Source of the DNA: Hemerocallis citrina
Taxonomy: Eukaryota > Streptophyta > Magnoliopsida > Asparagales > Asphodelaceae
Reading direction: 5' to 3'
Assembly (NCBI GenBank): GCA_017893485.1
Contig: JACEHZ010000594.1
Location: 372,001-436,000, forward strand
Length of the DNA stretch: 64,000 nucleotides
Positions 21,201 through 34,169 of this stretch are shown here, piece by piece. The translations under genes were made by a program, and so were the position numbers. Positions within the stretch are counted from its first letter, which is position 1, and the number at the start of each line of letters is the position of its first letter. The notes beneath the pieces are model-generated. The model had not been told where the DNA came from and made no database searches. It saw only the letters and a program-made list of their open reading frames with translations.

Positions 21201-23302
21201 AAAGGATTTAAACCATGGGCTTTAATTAGTTTGGACCAAAATAATTATTTCAAAAGAAAATAAGCAAACTAATCATTGGGCTTTAAGAAAATACTTTATA
21301 GAAAACAATACTCTTTAATCATCATGTTGGGAAATAATAGTCAACATGCTACCCAAGCATACCATATGTGAAAATAAATAATCTTTCGTATATTTGAAAA
21401 ATCGGGGTATTACAAAAAGTGTGTTCATGGTCTTTCCACCATTGTAAAATATCTAGTGGAGAAGTAGAAGGCTCAGAATCTTATTGGTTATACAAATTTA
21501 ATTCATTTGGTTGATTAGTCCTAGGTTTTTTTGATTGAATTTGTTCAAGTAAATTAAATGTTCTATCACCAATTCTACTTTTACCCTTACCTTTAGAACT
21601 ACCAGAAGAAGAACTAACTACAGAAGTTGTACTACTAGAAGCAAAACGTCTATCATAATAATCATACAAGTTATTTAACGTAGATTCAAACTGAACTAAA
21701 AAAGTAGCGCAATCAATTACTAATTCTACATGTTCCTTAAGTAATGCAAAAAACATTTCTATCAAACTCTTCGTACCTTCTAATTTGATACGAGGATCCA
21801 TAACTGTAGCAACACAAATCAACATAGGAGGAGAAAAATAATACTTCAAAAATTTTTGAAATGCAGGTTTTACAATCTCACCAACATTGATATCATTTAA
21901 CATTTCGTTAAATATTTGCATCATGCTAACTAATTCAATAAAAATGCTACTAGAAGTAGATTCATATGTTTTTGAAAATTTTAAAGTTGCGATTTTAAAA
22001 GGTTCTAAAAATTTCAACAAAGATTCGGCAAAAAACCAATCGGGGGAGTCATTTCAAAATTATGCATATTTTTTGCGATACAAAAATCATTTACAACTGC
22101 TTTATATTCGATAACAACATTTAGTAAATCAAAAGTAGAATTCCATCGGTGTCTAACATCCTTTGGAAATCTTCTAAAAGGAACATTTCTAACCCTACAC
22201 CAAGCTTTTTATTCTTGGAAAATGCTTGGACTTAATGCAATGAAATGTATACAATTTCTAATTTTAACTATATATGGATCAGCTATTCTTAATGCATCTT
22301 GAACACATAAATTTATAATATGACATGCACATCTAACATAAAAAATATTGTCAGATGGAGTGTTTAATATGGATTTTAAAGTAGTAATTGCTACATTGTT
22401 GTTAGATGCATTATCAAAACTAATACACATAATTTTATCACGAATATGAAAAACATCACAAATTTCTATAATACGATTTGCTATTTCAGCGCCACTATGG
22501 GGATACGGCAATGCCGCAAGTGATATGATTCTTTTTTGAAGAATCCAATCATTGTCGATCCAATGACAGGTTATTCCCATCGTTGGAATATTATTGAGAC
22601 CCGTCCAACAATCCGAAGTTAAACTAACCCTACAAGTTAAACTCCATAAAATTGCAATCAAAGCGTCCTTCATTTCGATGTACATTTTAAAACAATCCGA
22701 TTTGCAAGTATTTTTCGGAATTCTTCTAAAATGAGGGTTTAAGGCCGTTTGATTAAAATTTTCCAAGTTCCTACTCTCGGGATAGGAAAATGGTAACTCT
22801 TCCTTAATGACTAATCGGGTCATTTCCCGACGAACAAGATCGGGATCATAAGGGTAGCTATCAACTAGACCGGTCCTAGGGTTGATTTTTGGTTGGCCTT
22901 GTAGTTCAGCAAGAAGTTCTTTATGGTTATGTTGGATGTGCCTACTAATTGTACCGGTGCCGTCACCCTCTTGAATTTGTATGTTTTACCACATGTTTTA
23001 CAAACTTTCAAACCTATACCCGGAGTATGTTTGTCCGGGATATAATCATAAAACTTATGCCAATCGCTAGTTTCTCTTCTACTTTTCCTACTACTAAGGG
23101 GTTGTGTGGTTTTGGTTGGTTGTTGTTGTTCTTCTTCTTCTTCCAATTGTATGTCACCTACAACTACGTCGTGTGTACCCCATTGTTCCATAGGAGGATC
23201 ATGGTATTCTTGGGCGGGCTCACTAGTTGGGACAATTGGTGGCCTACAGGAAGAGGAGGAGGAATCTTGCCCGCCACGACCGCTACCGCGTGATCTAGAC
23301 AT
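18275..23302 (-). pseudogene. hAT transposase with BED finger, multiply disrupted
   Basis: I start it at 23302 (MSRSRGSGRGG). An N-terminal Ser/Glu-rich stretch leads to a BED zinc finger (VCKTCGKTYKF). A frameshift near 22975 separates it from the finger's His part (ISRHIQHNH). The catalytic RNase H-like region follows (22823-22209; SLTSDCWTG, ISFDNASNNN, RCACHIINLCVQDAL), ending at a nonsense codon after SPSIFQE. A DUF4413-like segment lies at 22020-21481. The C-terminal dimerisation domain (TPPVSTVASERAFSTSGRVL) lies at 18640-18275, beyond the solo LTR. It ends in a tract of 13 asparagines encoded by a (TTG)n-type microsatellite at about 18310-18350. With a frameshift, a stop and an LTR in it, the gene is dead. 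Confidence 0.85.
18583..21414 (-). repeat. Solo LTR (gypsy-like, TGTAACACCCCG type), 2832 bp
   Basis: It begins TGTAACACCCCGA, ends TCGGGGTATTACA, and is flanked by AAAAG on both sides (18578-18582 and 21415-21419). There is no second LTR and no coding sequence, so it is most simply a solo LTR left by recombination between two LTRs. A TATA-like box on the minus strand (tatttata at 20923-20930) gives the orientation. It carries six pairs of AGTCGACT-type palindromes between about 19845 and 20590. It lies in the hAT transposase gene. Confidence 0.85.
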
Positions 23303-24115
23303 AATGTAGTAATGTGCTAAAGTATGTAAAAAAAATATACAATGTAGGAACGGTGAATTATACAAAAAAATCTAAAAAACAAGAGGGTTGAGATAGAGAA
23401 GTTCAAAAAATGAACAATAATTTTAACTACAACGCAAAAAAAATATAACGAGAGAGGTATGAAATGTTGATACCGTTCACCGTGGAATACGCGTATGTAA
23501 AAAAAACGTGAAAATAAGAATAGAATAGAACTAGAAAGAAGCGCTTTTGCCGATTCCGCAATTGAAGAGTTGAGGAGAGCTTGAAGTAGATTTGACGAGG
23601 GTTGAAGAGAGTTGAAGACGTTCAATTTTGATTCCGATACGACCGAAATTTGATCGTGTATATGCCTCGTTGTAGACTTGTTTGATGAATACTACAATTG
23701 TTGAAAGATTCTTTAGAAATGATGTATAATAGTAGAGAGAGTAAGATAGTAAGGTGTGATTTTTTATGAAATTTTTGGGGGTATTTATAGGCTCAAAATG
23801 TGGGAAAAAACAAAAAAAAGCCAAAATAACGGCTAAAGAGCCGTTAGCGCTGGCGCTGGTTACGGACCGTTCGACCTGTACGGGTCCAACGGGTCGTAAC
23901 CCACGGGTCGACCCGCGGGTTGGTGGGTTCAATTCGCTTTCTTAACGGGTTCGCGGGCCGGGTTTCGCGGGTTGAATTCGCGTTATTTGCAACCCGGGTC
24001 GACCCGGTACTGTTCACCGGGTTCGACCCGAACCCGCCAACTCCTTAAACGGGCCGGGTTCACGGGCCGGGTCGCAGGTGGGTCGCCGGTTGACCCGACC
24101 CAGTTGTCATCCCTA

Positions 24116-26094
24116 ATCGATTGTCCTGCGTAAAATCCAAAACTCAAGGGACATCAATCAGAGCAGTGACAGTCGACTGCATAAGGTAGTCGGTCGACTG
24201 TCTCGCATAAAATCTGAAACTCAAGAAAATGCTTCTTCCGGGACATCAACAGTCGACTGTCGACATTGGTCGGTCGACTGTCGAACCTACAGACTGCAGT
24301 TTAAGGTTCTGTGCATGTTTAATCGATACATTGTTTTACTTCATAAAAACACAAACTTGTAAATACTAAATTCCTGAGATGTTTGAATATGTCTAGTATG
24401 ACATGTAGGAGTCATAAAGACACTTCAAAACACACCAAGATCTCAAAATATAAATTTTTCACAAAAATCTTAAAACAGTCAATGCATATACATATATGTT
24501 CAAATAGAGTTTAAGCATCCAATTCAGCATAAGAAATTCACCAAATAAAAGTAATAGGTTGTTTAACCATCTCAGGACAAAAGCAATCGAAATCCAATCA
24601 AAATCCATCAAATAACAAAATCTTCAAAATCAGTGTGTATATAAATATAAAGGGTATATGTGTTGATATACATAAGTGTATAGATCAATAAAATCATGTT
24701 AAGGAGTGGGGTAATGTTGTGTTTCATTTCAGTATCATATAGAACTCCAAAACCAATCGAAAACATCAAGATGTCAAAAAAAACCTTTTCGGCCTGCACA
24801 CAAACAGACCCAAAATGAACCTTACCCTAACACATCAAACCTGATCACTTTTTTTTGTTCAAAAATGCCTCTTGGACTTATCAATTTGCACACACATTTT
24901 CTAACATCAGATTGCCCATGAAAATATGTGAAAACAACAAGTATTTAATCAAGTTCCTCTTCATCAAATCCAAAACAGAGCATATCTCAATATATACATA
25001 CAGTGAGTTCATCTTTAGTTAATTTTGTTTACTTTTCATACATCAACATCACACAACTCAACATACAAGATCAAACCAGCAGGCATATGATAGAAACTAA
25101 TTTACCCATGATCTACATTAGGTTCTTTAACAATCGTAAGTCATCAAATTAGGGTTTTGGTCATCAATAGTATATTTTCAAGTAAAGATTCAATTTTTAA
25201 CTCATCGACTCATCAAATTTATTATATCTTCATCCAAACCCTAATATTCTTTCTAATAGATAAATCATCACATATGACATGCATAGAACAAAAGAAAACA
25301 AAAATATGTCACTCACCTCTATGAAGATTTAACCGAAGAGAAATAAAGAATAAGAGAAATCCTCCTTCGCAAGAAAACCAAGAATCCTTGCTTGAAAACT
25401 CCAAGAAAATAGTAATAATAAAAATCCTTGTGTAGCACAGCAAGATACGGCCGCACCCCACTCTTAAATAGGCCGGAAATATAGGTTTTAGGGTTTTGTA
25501 AATAGATTTGCAAAATATCTCTTTTAAATATATCTTTCTATATATAAATCTTTATACTTAGAAATCAACTAACCAACTTAATCGAGTTTTAAATACAAAA
25601 AAAATAACCTGATAGTCAGCCGGCACTATTTTGAAAACCCAGAAAAACGAATTTGCATTTTTGCCCCTCTAAGCGGCGATTTTGCGAAAAGACCCATTTT
25701 CATTAAAACTTGTAAAATAAACAAAATTTGTTAAAAAAAAAGCAAACTCTTTACCTATGAGCTGACTAGGCATCATACCCAGCCCAAAAATCCGAAAATC
25801 TAGAGTTTTCACTCCAAGTGGTAATTTTTCACAAAAGTCCCTATTTTTGTAATATTTACAAATAGGTCCAATAAATATCAGAAAAATCCAGAAAATTCAC
25901 AAATAATATCTAACAATAAATAACGATTTTTCAAAAAAATAATTTTTGACTTTGAACTTTCCAAGAAAATATTTGCACGTGTTTTGCACGTGTAAAAAGA
26001 TAAATTTTCAGAAAAATATTTATTAAATAAAAAAAATCATTTTAATTCATTTATTAATCTTAAAAATATTATTTAAAAAATCTGGGGTATTACA
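24116..26094 (-). repeat. Truncated LTR of a gypsy-like element
   Basis: The right edge reads CTGGGGTATTACA (ending 26094), the inverse of TGTAATACCCCAG, like the solo LTR and the 26206 element. The left edge is cut by the hAT insertion at 24115/24116. Two pairs of GTCGAC palindromes lie at 24168-24285. No open frame of note is present; the rest is AT-rich. Confidence 0.6.
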
Positions 26095-26205
26095 CGACAT
26101 GTGCAGCCCCCAAAGACCCCCTACCACATGCATCTCAAGAGAATATTCTTTACAATTAACAGTAGAAATGGAATATTCTGCTCCCCAGCTGATTTCGATT
26201 CTGAT
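26095..26205. other. 111-bp unassigned spacer
   Basis: This lies between the LTR fragment and the gypsy element and ends in ctgat, the left target-site copy of the gypsy insertion. Confidence 0.5.
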
Positions 26206-29157
26206 TGTAGCGCCCCGAGTTCCACACACTGGAAGCTCATGACACATACCCAGAATTTTTACTTCAATGAGTACACAACAGAGAAAAACTACAAGAAATT
26301 AAAGACTTACATTGCACAAGGAAACTATACCTCCACTTGGATGCTCCAAAACTTGAATCTCCAGCTCCGGCGAACAGTCCTGCAACTAAACAATTGTGGG
26401 CACGTCAGCTGAATACAACTGACGCAATGCGGATGAGATTCGCGATCTCCAAAATCCTCAGCAATTAATATTTGATGCAGAAGAAAAATGTGAAAGTCAA
26501 ACCACAAGTGTCGGTGTATGCCATGATCTATATTCTAATACACAAACTCGGAATGCACACGATGCTCCTACTCTCATGCAAACTTGATTTGGAAACGTGT
26601 GTATCTCTTCATACGTACTTCCCAAATCAAGTTTCCCCTTGCCATGCATCCTACTCATGTACTATTTCCTGTTTCTGACATTCATCTAGTGACTGGTAGA
26701 GTCTACAGTACATACGGTCCTTTCTTGTTCCTGCAGTCAGATCGTGGTCCTTCTCTACTCCGAACGATAGTGATAACTTTGATCGTTTAGATCATGGTCC
26801 TTCTCAACTCCGACAGAATCGTGGTCCATCTCCATTCTCGGTCAGACCGGTGATCATCAGTTCTGCCGGAATCATGGTCCTTCTCCACTCCTGCCCCTAC
26901 CAAAGTTACCATAAACATAAGGTGAATCGTAGGGCCACCCCTACTCCACCAAGAGACTTAGAGTTACACTCTTGCTCCTTGTTCGTACTGATAACCCAGA
27001 TAATAGACGAAAACTTAAGGGTCCATCCCCTAAGTTCTGACATAACTTGTGACTTACGTCTGCATCCCGCTCTTATCACTAAATTCCAGAAATTAACAGT
27101 CGCGACAACGCCGCACGTGTCCCAGACGAGACAACGTCGCTCGTGTCCCCTTGACAGGTGAGTACACACCAACTAGTGCATGTTCTTATATACTTGGTTA
27201 CGCGATCAAGAGTTACTATAATCTATTAACATTAATCACACTCTATTTCTTACTTAATTTTCTTTACTTAGTTGCTCACTCATTAATAGTGGAGTGCTAG
27301 AGAACCCACCTAGTTCCATTATCTTAATCAATTGTTTGAATTGCGACAAGATTTGTCATAACTCATTGGAATTAAACTTATCTTTCCAAATATACCAAAA
27401 ATTGGCTCAACATGCACCAACTAGTGTACTTAATGTACACTAACCATCACCATACGTACGTATATAAGTATTTGCGCAGGAATACTAATGCCCTCTGTAA
27501 CATAGTTCTTCACTGTTAATTCTAGTTATCCATGCACACTTACTCATTCAATCCTTTTATTCATGACCTTATAATTTCTTCTACTATGACAAAAGACTAT
27601 TACAAACTAAACTCTACAATTTCCTTCTTACGACTCCAAGTGAGTACTCCTTACATAACTCTATAATTAAAGTGATTAGTACAAATGATCTCTCTACTAT
27701 GAATTACTATAAACTAATTAACTGTTATAACACTAACTACACTAACTTAGCATACTAACTAAGCACATAACTACAAGTGAGCATTACAAGTAATTTATCT
27801 ACTAAACATACATCATCTTCTCAAATAGTCTTTCTAACTATGAGCTTCTAACTATAAGAATTCTTCCACATGAATTACTATGAATTTTACAAACTAACTG
27901 GACAAGATTAACTAAGCATATTTCTATATACCATTTATTACTACTACATATCATCTACTACTACAAACATGAATTCTACCACTTACAATATGAATTCCAC
28001 TACAACTACAACATGCATTCTTCACCTATTTCATGTGACTTCTACAAGTAGTTTCTCAACTTACCACCATAAATTTATAAAGGAAAACTAATAACACTTA
28101 CTAAATACACCACATCTACCATTCTTTTTATATAAAAAAATTCGTTCATACCCATTTCTACATATAAAATACTACACTAATTCTACATATAACTTCTACA
28201 TAACAATTACATATCAATTTCTACATATACATCACTACAACATACAATTTCTACCCATAATTTATACTACTACTACTACTACAATTTCAAATTACTAACA
28301 ACCTTATTCATAATCTACACAATCTGCACAACTATGGCAACCTACTAACAATCTACTACCAAGTTCTAATACACAACTAGTGTCTACTACACAACTACTA
28401 CACAATTAATTAAAGGCGCGAACTAAACTACTAACTAATTTATGAACAATCAAACACAACAATTAAAAGAACATTCAAAGGATGAAGAACACCCACCTCA
28501 AGTGTAAACAAGATGACACTCCAAGCTCCAAGTATGCTCTCCTCCTCCTCCTAGCTTGTTGCTCCTCCTCCTAGCTTGCTTGGTTTCTTCTACTCCTTTT
28601 TCTTTCTCCAATTAGCCAACTAGTGTTTTAGAAAATAGAAGGATATTTTGGAAAGAAGTAGTATGAAATGAAGTAGGATTGAAGAGAGTATGGAGTAGTA
28701 GTATGAAGTAGTAGTAGTATATTAGGGTTTTCTTCCTATCCTCACACATATGCACACATATATATAGAGGGAGTGAGGGAGAAGGTTGGTCGGCCACCAA
28801 GGAGAGGCTAAGGGTGTGTGGGGGTGTGTAGAAACTCCTAGGGTTGCGTAGTCACCATGTTAATGATAACCCTAATCCTTAGGGCTAGCACATAAGCTTC
28901 TTAGGTCAAAATTACTTAATCAAAAATTGTAGGTTAAGTAGTCTTAGGTCAGCATTTGTAGGCTAACCTTGTTCACACTTGTCTTAGTAGTGTATAGTAT
29001 GCATGTGTGTATATTTATAAAAGGACAAATGAGAAATACAATTTAATAATAATAATGTATGCAATTATTCAAAAAAAAATAATAATGAATATGGTTGTAA
29101 AATAATGCAATACTATTCATATTTAACTTAATTGATAATTATTTTGGGGGTATTACA
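26206..29157 (-). repeat. Gypsy 3' LTR, full length (2952 bp)
   Basis: This is the complete LTR. Minus-strand TATA-like sequence CTATATATATG lies near 28757-28767. The sequence between about 27735 and 29140 is absent from the partner LTR at 46276-47797. Confidence 0.85.
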
Positions 29158-29170
29158 TCACTCCCCCTTA
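29158..29170 (-). other. Gypsy polypurine tract
   Basis: The minus strand reads TAAGGGGGAGTGA directly before the LTR start TGTAATACCCCC. Confidence 0.8.
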
Positions 29171-29347
29171 GAATAGTTTCGTCTTCGGAACTACACTAGT
29201 GGGGATGAACACACACCCAGAAAAATATTATAACATACCCATTTCGAAACACAACATCATATTTAATTTAACACTCATTATCAAAGTACATACAGAAGCC
29301 TATATACTTTTAGTCACAACCAAATCATATTATTTTTAGCAGCAAAG

Positions 29348-30723
29348 TGTTGGATCCTATAGGCAGGGCAACAAACACAAGAGGGGGGGTGAATAGTGTT
29401 TATTAAAAATAAAATTGCGAAATAAGAATTTTTCTTCGGAGCAGTCGACTTAGGAGTGAACCAGTCGACTGAATTAACCCAATAAGAGATAATTCAAACA
29501 AATCTGTGAAGTCGACTTAAAGCAGAAACAGTCGACTTAATAAACAATAAACTTACAGAGCATAAGTCTAACCAGTCGACTTATAAAGGAGTCAGTCGAC
29601 TGTCCAGACAAGTTTCACAGTAGTATAACACATAGAAAAATGTAAATGCAAGTTCAAGAGATACAACCACACAGTGCACACGATGTATCCTGGTTCGGTC
29701 CTTCCGACCTACATCCAGTCCCCAAGCAACCCACTTGAGATTTCCACTATTCTTGAAAACAAGTTTACAAGAATACCCTACGGCGTTCAGACAACAACCT
29801 TGTCTAACCCGTAGTCCTTTCTCTCAACCAGAGAAAGCAACCCACTCTTCCACCAAGAGTGAAACCACTGACTCTACAACCTAGAGTCTAACTCTCCAAC
29901 CGAGAGAAAAAGAAAACAATAAAATGTTTACAATCAACCTATAGCCTTGTATGTGATTAGTGATGTTGTACGTGGCTAAAAGAGGTTGACTTCTATATCC
30001 AGTCCAGAACGAAATCAGATGTTATATTGGACTGAATGTAGAAAACCAGGACTTAGAGATTTGAAAGCTTTGTCTCTTGAAAAATAACACTTAAAATCTC
30101 AACAATGAATGCTCAGAAAATGTTAGATCTTTTAACAGTGAACTCTGAACTCTATTTATAGAGTTAGAGTTACTGGACGTTGGGAGGCAGTTATTCCAAC
30201 TGTCAACCAACGGATCTAAACAGCTTTTGAATTTGAAAAACGATTTTAAAAACAGAAAACGGTCAAATGCACTCGAACAGTCGACTGGGTTGCCATAATG
30301 AGTTGACTGGTCAGAGTTTGAATAAGTTTAGTCAGTTTTGTACCGACAGTCGACTGGTATGAGTATCGGTCGACTGGTACTCAACAGTTAAACTATTTCA
30401 AACTGTTTTGACCCTTTTTGATGTTTTGAAAAACACACAGTTGTAAAAGAGTGAATGTGTGTGTGTATGACAAGGCTTTACATCATACTAAGACTCAATT
30501 AAAACAAGATTACATTTGTTTACAAGATTAAATGACACTTTAAGCATGAGTCTTGGCTCGAGTCTTGAGTCTTGAGTGAAGCTTTAACCATTGTCTTTAT
30601 CTGGAGCTTTGTGCTTGTTCATCTGTATAGTAATGAAATCTTTGTGTATACAACCTGCAATTATAGAGTATAGCATAGATACATGTTGCAGTGTGTTGTG
30701 ATCATCAAAATCAAGAATCAACA
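29348..30723 (-). repeat. SIRE-type 3' LTR
   Basis: This is the partner of 43517-44899. AGTCGACT pairs lie at about 29442-29605 and 30280-30385, one group on each side of a minus-strand TATA-like box (TCTATAAATA, near 30157-30166). Confidence 0.92.
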
Positions 30724-30743
30724 TTCTCCCTCTTTTTGATGAT
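30724..30743 (-). other. SIRE-type polypurine tract
   Basis: The minus strand reads ATCATCAAAAAGAGGGAGAA, immediately followed by the LTR start TGTTGATTC. Confidence 0.85.
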
Positions 30744-30800
30744 GACAACACAATAGCCGATAAAAACATAAATAATACAAGCATAGATTACATCTTGCGT

Positions 30801-30859
30801 GACAAGGCTTTACATCATACTAAGACTCAATTAAAACAAGATTACATTTGTTTACAAGA
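30801..30859. repeat. 59-bp LTR fragment duplicated at the pol truncation
   Basis: This segment (gacaaggctttacatcatac ... to tttacaaga) repeats LTR positions about 30469-30530 in the same orientation. It lies exactly where the integrase frame ends prematurely and its last codons (MSCKQM) derive from it. It marks the junction of the deletion that removed reverse transcriptase and RNase H. Confidence 0.8.
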
Positions 30860-32463
30860 CATAATATTTTTTGGTTCAAAATCCGACAAGAAGGTTGTAT
30901 GAGAAATCATATTAATATGAGATCGTGTCTGAATACCATGGGAGATGTCACCAATTATTAAGTCATGTGGATGATCTCTAACTTCAACAAAAGATTTTGG
31001 TAAAGTTGAAGATATCACAATAGGATCAGTCGACTTGACAGTTTCTTCAGTCGACTGCTTTGCTTCAGTCGACTTGCAGTTCTTATCAGTCGACTTATCC
31101 GCAAGACTAGTTTGTTCTAAAGATGTAATCACTTTATTTAAAGGTGATGAATCAGTTTCATCATCTTTAATTAAATTTGATGAAGGCAGAGATTCATCGA
31201 ATGTAACATGCATTGACTCTTCGATAGTCATTGTAGACTTGTTGAAGATTCTGTATGCTTTACTCCTATTTGAGTATCCTAAAAAGATACCCTTATTAGA
31301 TCTAGGATCAAATTTATCTAGATTATCTTTAGTGTTCAGAATAAAACACTTACAACCAAATGTCTTAAAATAAGAGACTTTAGGAATTTTGTTAAAAAAC
31401 AACTCATAACAAGTCTTCTTTAGCTTAGGTCTTATTAGAATCCTATTTAAAACATAACAAGCTGTAGCAATGGCTTTAGCCCAAAAATACTTTGGTAAAT
31501 TGCTTTCAACAAGCATGGTACGTGCGCATTCTTGCAAAGTCCTATTTTTCCTTTCGACCACTCCATTTTGTGGTGAAGCTCTAGGAAATGCAAATGAATG
31601 TGTTATACCATTCTTGTTGCAATATTCTGTAAATGTTTCATTTTCAAATTCTCCACCATGATCACTTCTAATAGTGACTATGGTTAGAGATCTTTGGTTT
31701 TGAATACGTTTACAGAAATTTGCAAATTCATCAAAAGCATCATTTTTATGTTTTAAAAAGAATGTCCCAGTGAATCGTGAAAAATCATCTACTAAAACAA
31801 ATACATATCTACTTTTATTTAAAGAAGCAACTCTAGTAGGGCCAAATAAATCCAAATGAATTAATTCGAGCGGTCTATAAGTAGAAATTACTTCTTTTGT
31901 TTTAAAAGTGGATTTGATTTGTTTTCCTATTTGACATGCATCACATAACTTATCCTTTTTAAAGGATAGTTTTGGCAGTCCTTTAACTAGGTTATACTTA
32001 AATATCTTCGAGAGATTTTTCATATTTACATGGCCAAAATGTCTATGCCAAAGCCAACAATCATTATTAGAAGCTATTAAACAAAAATCATTTGAAAACT
32101 CATTTGTATTCAAACATAATTCATAAATATTATTTTTGCAAAAACTTTGAAAAATGATATTTTGCATAGTAGAATCATAAATTAAACAAGCATCTTTTTC
32201 AAATACAATTTTATATCCTTTATCACACAATTGACTAATACTTAACAAATTATGTTTTAATCCACTTACTAACAACACATTTTCTATAGTGGGGTTAGAA
32301 TTTTTACCAACTATGCCGATTCCTATGACTTTTCCTTTGTTGTTATCACCAAAGGTAACTGTTCCTCCATCAATGCTTTGTATGGTGGATAGGAGATTGG
32401 TATGACCAATCATATGTTTTGAACACCCGCTGTCAAGTATCCAGCAATCTTTCTTTGGTACCT
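30842..32463 (-). pseudogene. pol: Copia pol remnant: protease end, pre-integrase and integrase
   Basis: The frame is open from a stop just upstream of 32461. The first residues include the protease motif ILDSGCSKHM; the first in-frame Met is at 32413. Numbering from that Met, a GAG-pre-integrase zinc module (HRHFGH about 123-128, CDAC 157-160) precedes the integrase core with the D, D-35-E triad at D188, D251 and E287 (HLDLFG, RSDHGGEF, NGVVERKNR). The core is intact by eye. The frame then runs through a Ser/Thr/Lys-rich region with several KST/QST repeats encoded by AGTCGACT motifs (31026-31090) and stops in an LTR-derived fragment. Reverse transcriptase and RNase H are absent, so the product could supply at most integrase. 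Confidence 0.85.
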
Positions 32464-32514
32464 ATAAAATATTCAATGTAAATATGGTAACCTTTTCATT
32501 GGGTCCAAAACATA

Positions 32515-33057
32515 TTAGTTTGGAGGAAACCAAACCCATAATGAGTTTGATTTTCCTCCATAAGCAGGAATAAAATTAATAGAATTACATACATTTAACA
32601 TATATGAATTGATATACGCAGTTCTATCATTCAGATTTAAGTTAACTGGAACCCATACAAATTTGTTCTGTCCAGTCGACTTTATAGTATCCTTCAGTCG
32701 ACTTCTACTGTAAGTCAGTCGACTGGATGATGGTATAGGTCGACTTATATGAGGTTCTGGTCTCGTTGAATAAGACATAGTTCCTCTGGATAGACGACTG
32801 GTGGATGGACTCAGTCGACTTGACCGAAATTTAGACTTGCTTTTATCACTAAAAGTTATAACCTTAGGCTTTTCAAAGAATTCATACAGTTTATGTGTAA
32901 CACTTGAAATAGATTCAAGTTTATTTATACTAGTATTTTTAGAAGAAGATTCTTTTACAAGAGAGTTTTTGAAACCAAGACCATATTTTTGACTAGATTG
33001 CACTTGATTATGAAGAACATCATTTAAATTCTCTTTGCCTTTATTGAACTTAGATAC
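32515..33057 (-). pseudogene. gag: SIRE gag C-terminal part, left of the TR-GAG2 insertion
   Basis: This continues gag after the insertion: the frame from VSKFNKGKENLND to VWFPPN joins the part ending at 42210. The ORF's apparent first 28 residues are TR-GAG2 LTR sequence and are not part of gag. It has Ser/Arg-rich repeats with SRL at 7-residue spacing (SRLSPSTSRL; SSSRLTYSRSRL) encoded by AGTCGACT motifs at 32674-32820. GQNKFVWVPVN resembles the conserved tract before protease in SIRE elements. A stop follows, and another lies just before the protease frame. Confidence 0.7.
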
Positions 33058-33718
33058 TGTTGCCGCTAAATTCAGTGTGGGGGCAAACAGATGAATTTGT
33101 GAGTTCGTGGAAAACCTGAATAGCAAACACCTAACCTGTTCCGCCGGAGCTTGACCGTTGACTCCCGCCGTTCACCTGCAAGGAAGTGCGAGACACCGGG
33201 GTTGATCCCGGCGACGCACCCTCCGACGCTCAAGTCAGTAACCAGAAATGATTATGAAAGAGCGTTTAACTAGAGAAAGATTGATTACCTCTTAATGGAG
33301 ATGGGTGAGGGGTATTTATAGGCGTCTTAGGGACTGGTTTTAGGAATGTAATCCCCGTGATTAGATAAGGAATATTCCCCGTAATCAGATAAGGCATGTA
33401 ATCTGATAAGGTATATCCCCTATAATCAGTTAAGGAATTTAATCCCTAATCCCCAGTGAAAAGATAGCTGTGAATCATGGCCGTTGATTTAGATCTAATC
33501 AGGGACCTTGATTGTATCTTGTCGGATCGGGTTGGTAGCGGGTTGAAACTCGTACCCAGCTGATGTGGATCCGTTTGCGGGTTATTGGATCTGTGAGAAG
33601 GAGACCCAGTACCCGCTTCGGACCCATTTGCATGTGAAATTACCGTTTTGCCCCTGAGCTTTAAGATTCGAGTCCGATGTGAACGGTCCCGATTTAATCC
33701 TATTTTTTAGCCATATCA
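33058..33718 (-). repeat. TR-GAG2 3' LTR
   Basis: This 661-bp LTR has a minus-strand TATA-like box CTATAAATA at 33313-33321. The polypurine tract follows at 33719-33738. Confidence 0.92.
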
Positions 33719-34169
33719 CGAGCCCCCCACTCCTAAAGACTGAGTGTAATCAGCCTTTGAGGAGTAGTTTAACTGTTCTAATGGCGTACGGGATTTTATC
33801 GGTGTTCTTAAGGGAGTTTGGAATCTTGCTCGGGGTGTAACGGTGTTATTATGGGCTTGTAAAATGCCCAAAAATATTCTCAGAATTTTCTGGATTTTTG
33901 GTGATTTTTCCAGATTTTTCTGAATTTTTCCTCATTTTTTTTGAATTTTTTATTCATTTTCCGAATTAAATAATTAATTATCTAAAATATTAATTAATTA
34001 TTCTAATTTAATAATTATTTTTTCAGAATTTAAAAATAATTTTTTCTGAATTAATAATTATTTTTAGAATTTTTAATTAATTTTTTCGATTTTTAAATAT
34101 TTTTTTCGGATTTTTTAAATAAAAAAAAACAATTAAATAAATAAATAAATAATTTAAATATTACCTGGA

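Larger units (their letters stand above)
18251..24115 (-). mobile_element. Ac-like hAT transposon, broken, right end at 24115
   Basis: The plus-strand right terminus GTTGTCATCCCTA (ending 24115) is the inverse of TAGGGATGACAAC, an Ac/hAT-type end. The next 8 bases, atcgattg, are the expected target site. Just inside are GGGTCGACCC-type palindromes (23906, 23997 and 24025), typical hAT subterminal repeats. A RICESLEEPER/Ac-like transposase gene runs on the minus strand. The other end is not seen, because a CACTA element is inserted at 18250 and the window ends within that CACTA. A solo LTR (18583-21414) splits the transposase as well. Confidence 0.8.

Noticed and set aside
18583..21414. Complete small non-autonomous LTR element rather than a solo LTR
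   Set aside because: I find no internal copy of the terminal TGTAACACCCC or GGGGTATTACA, and no primer site or polypurine tract inside.
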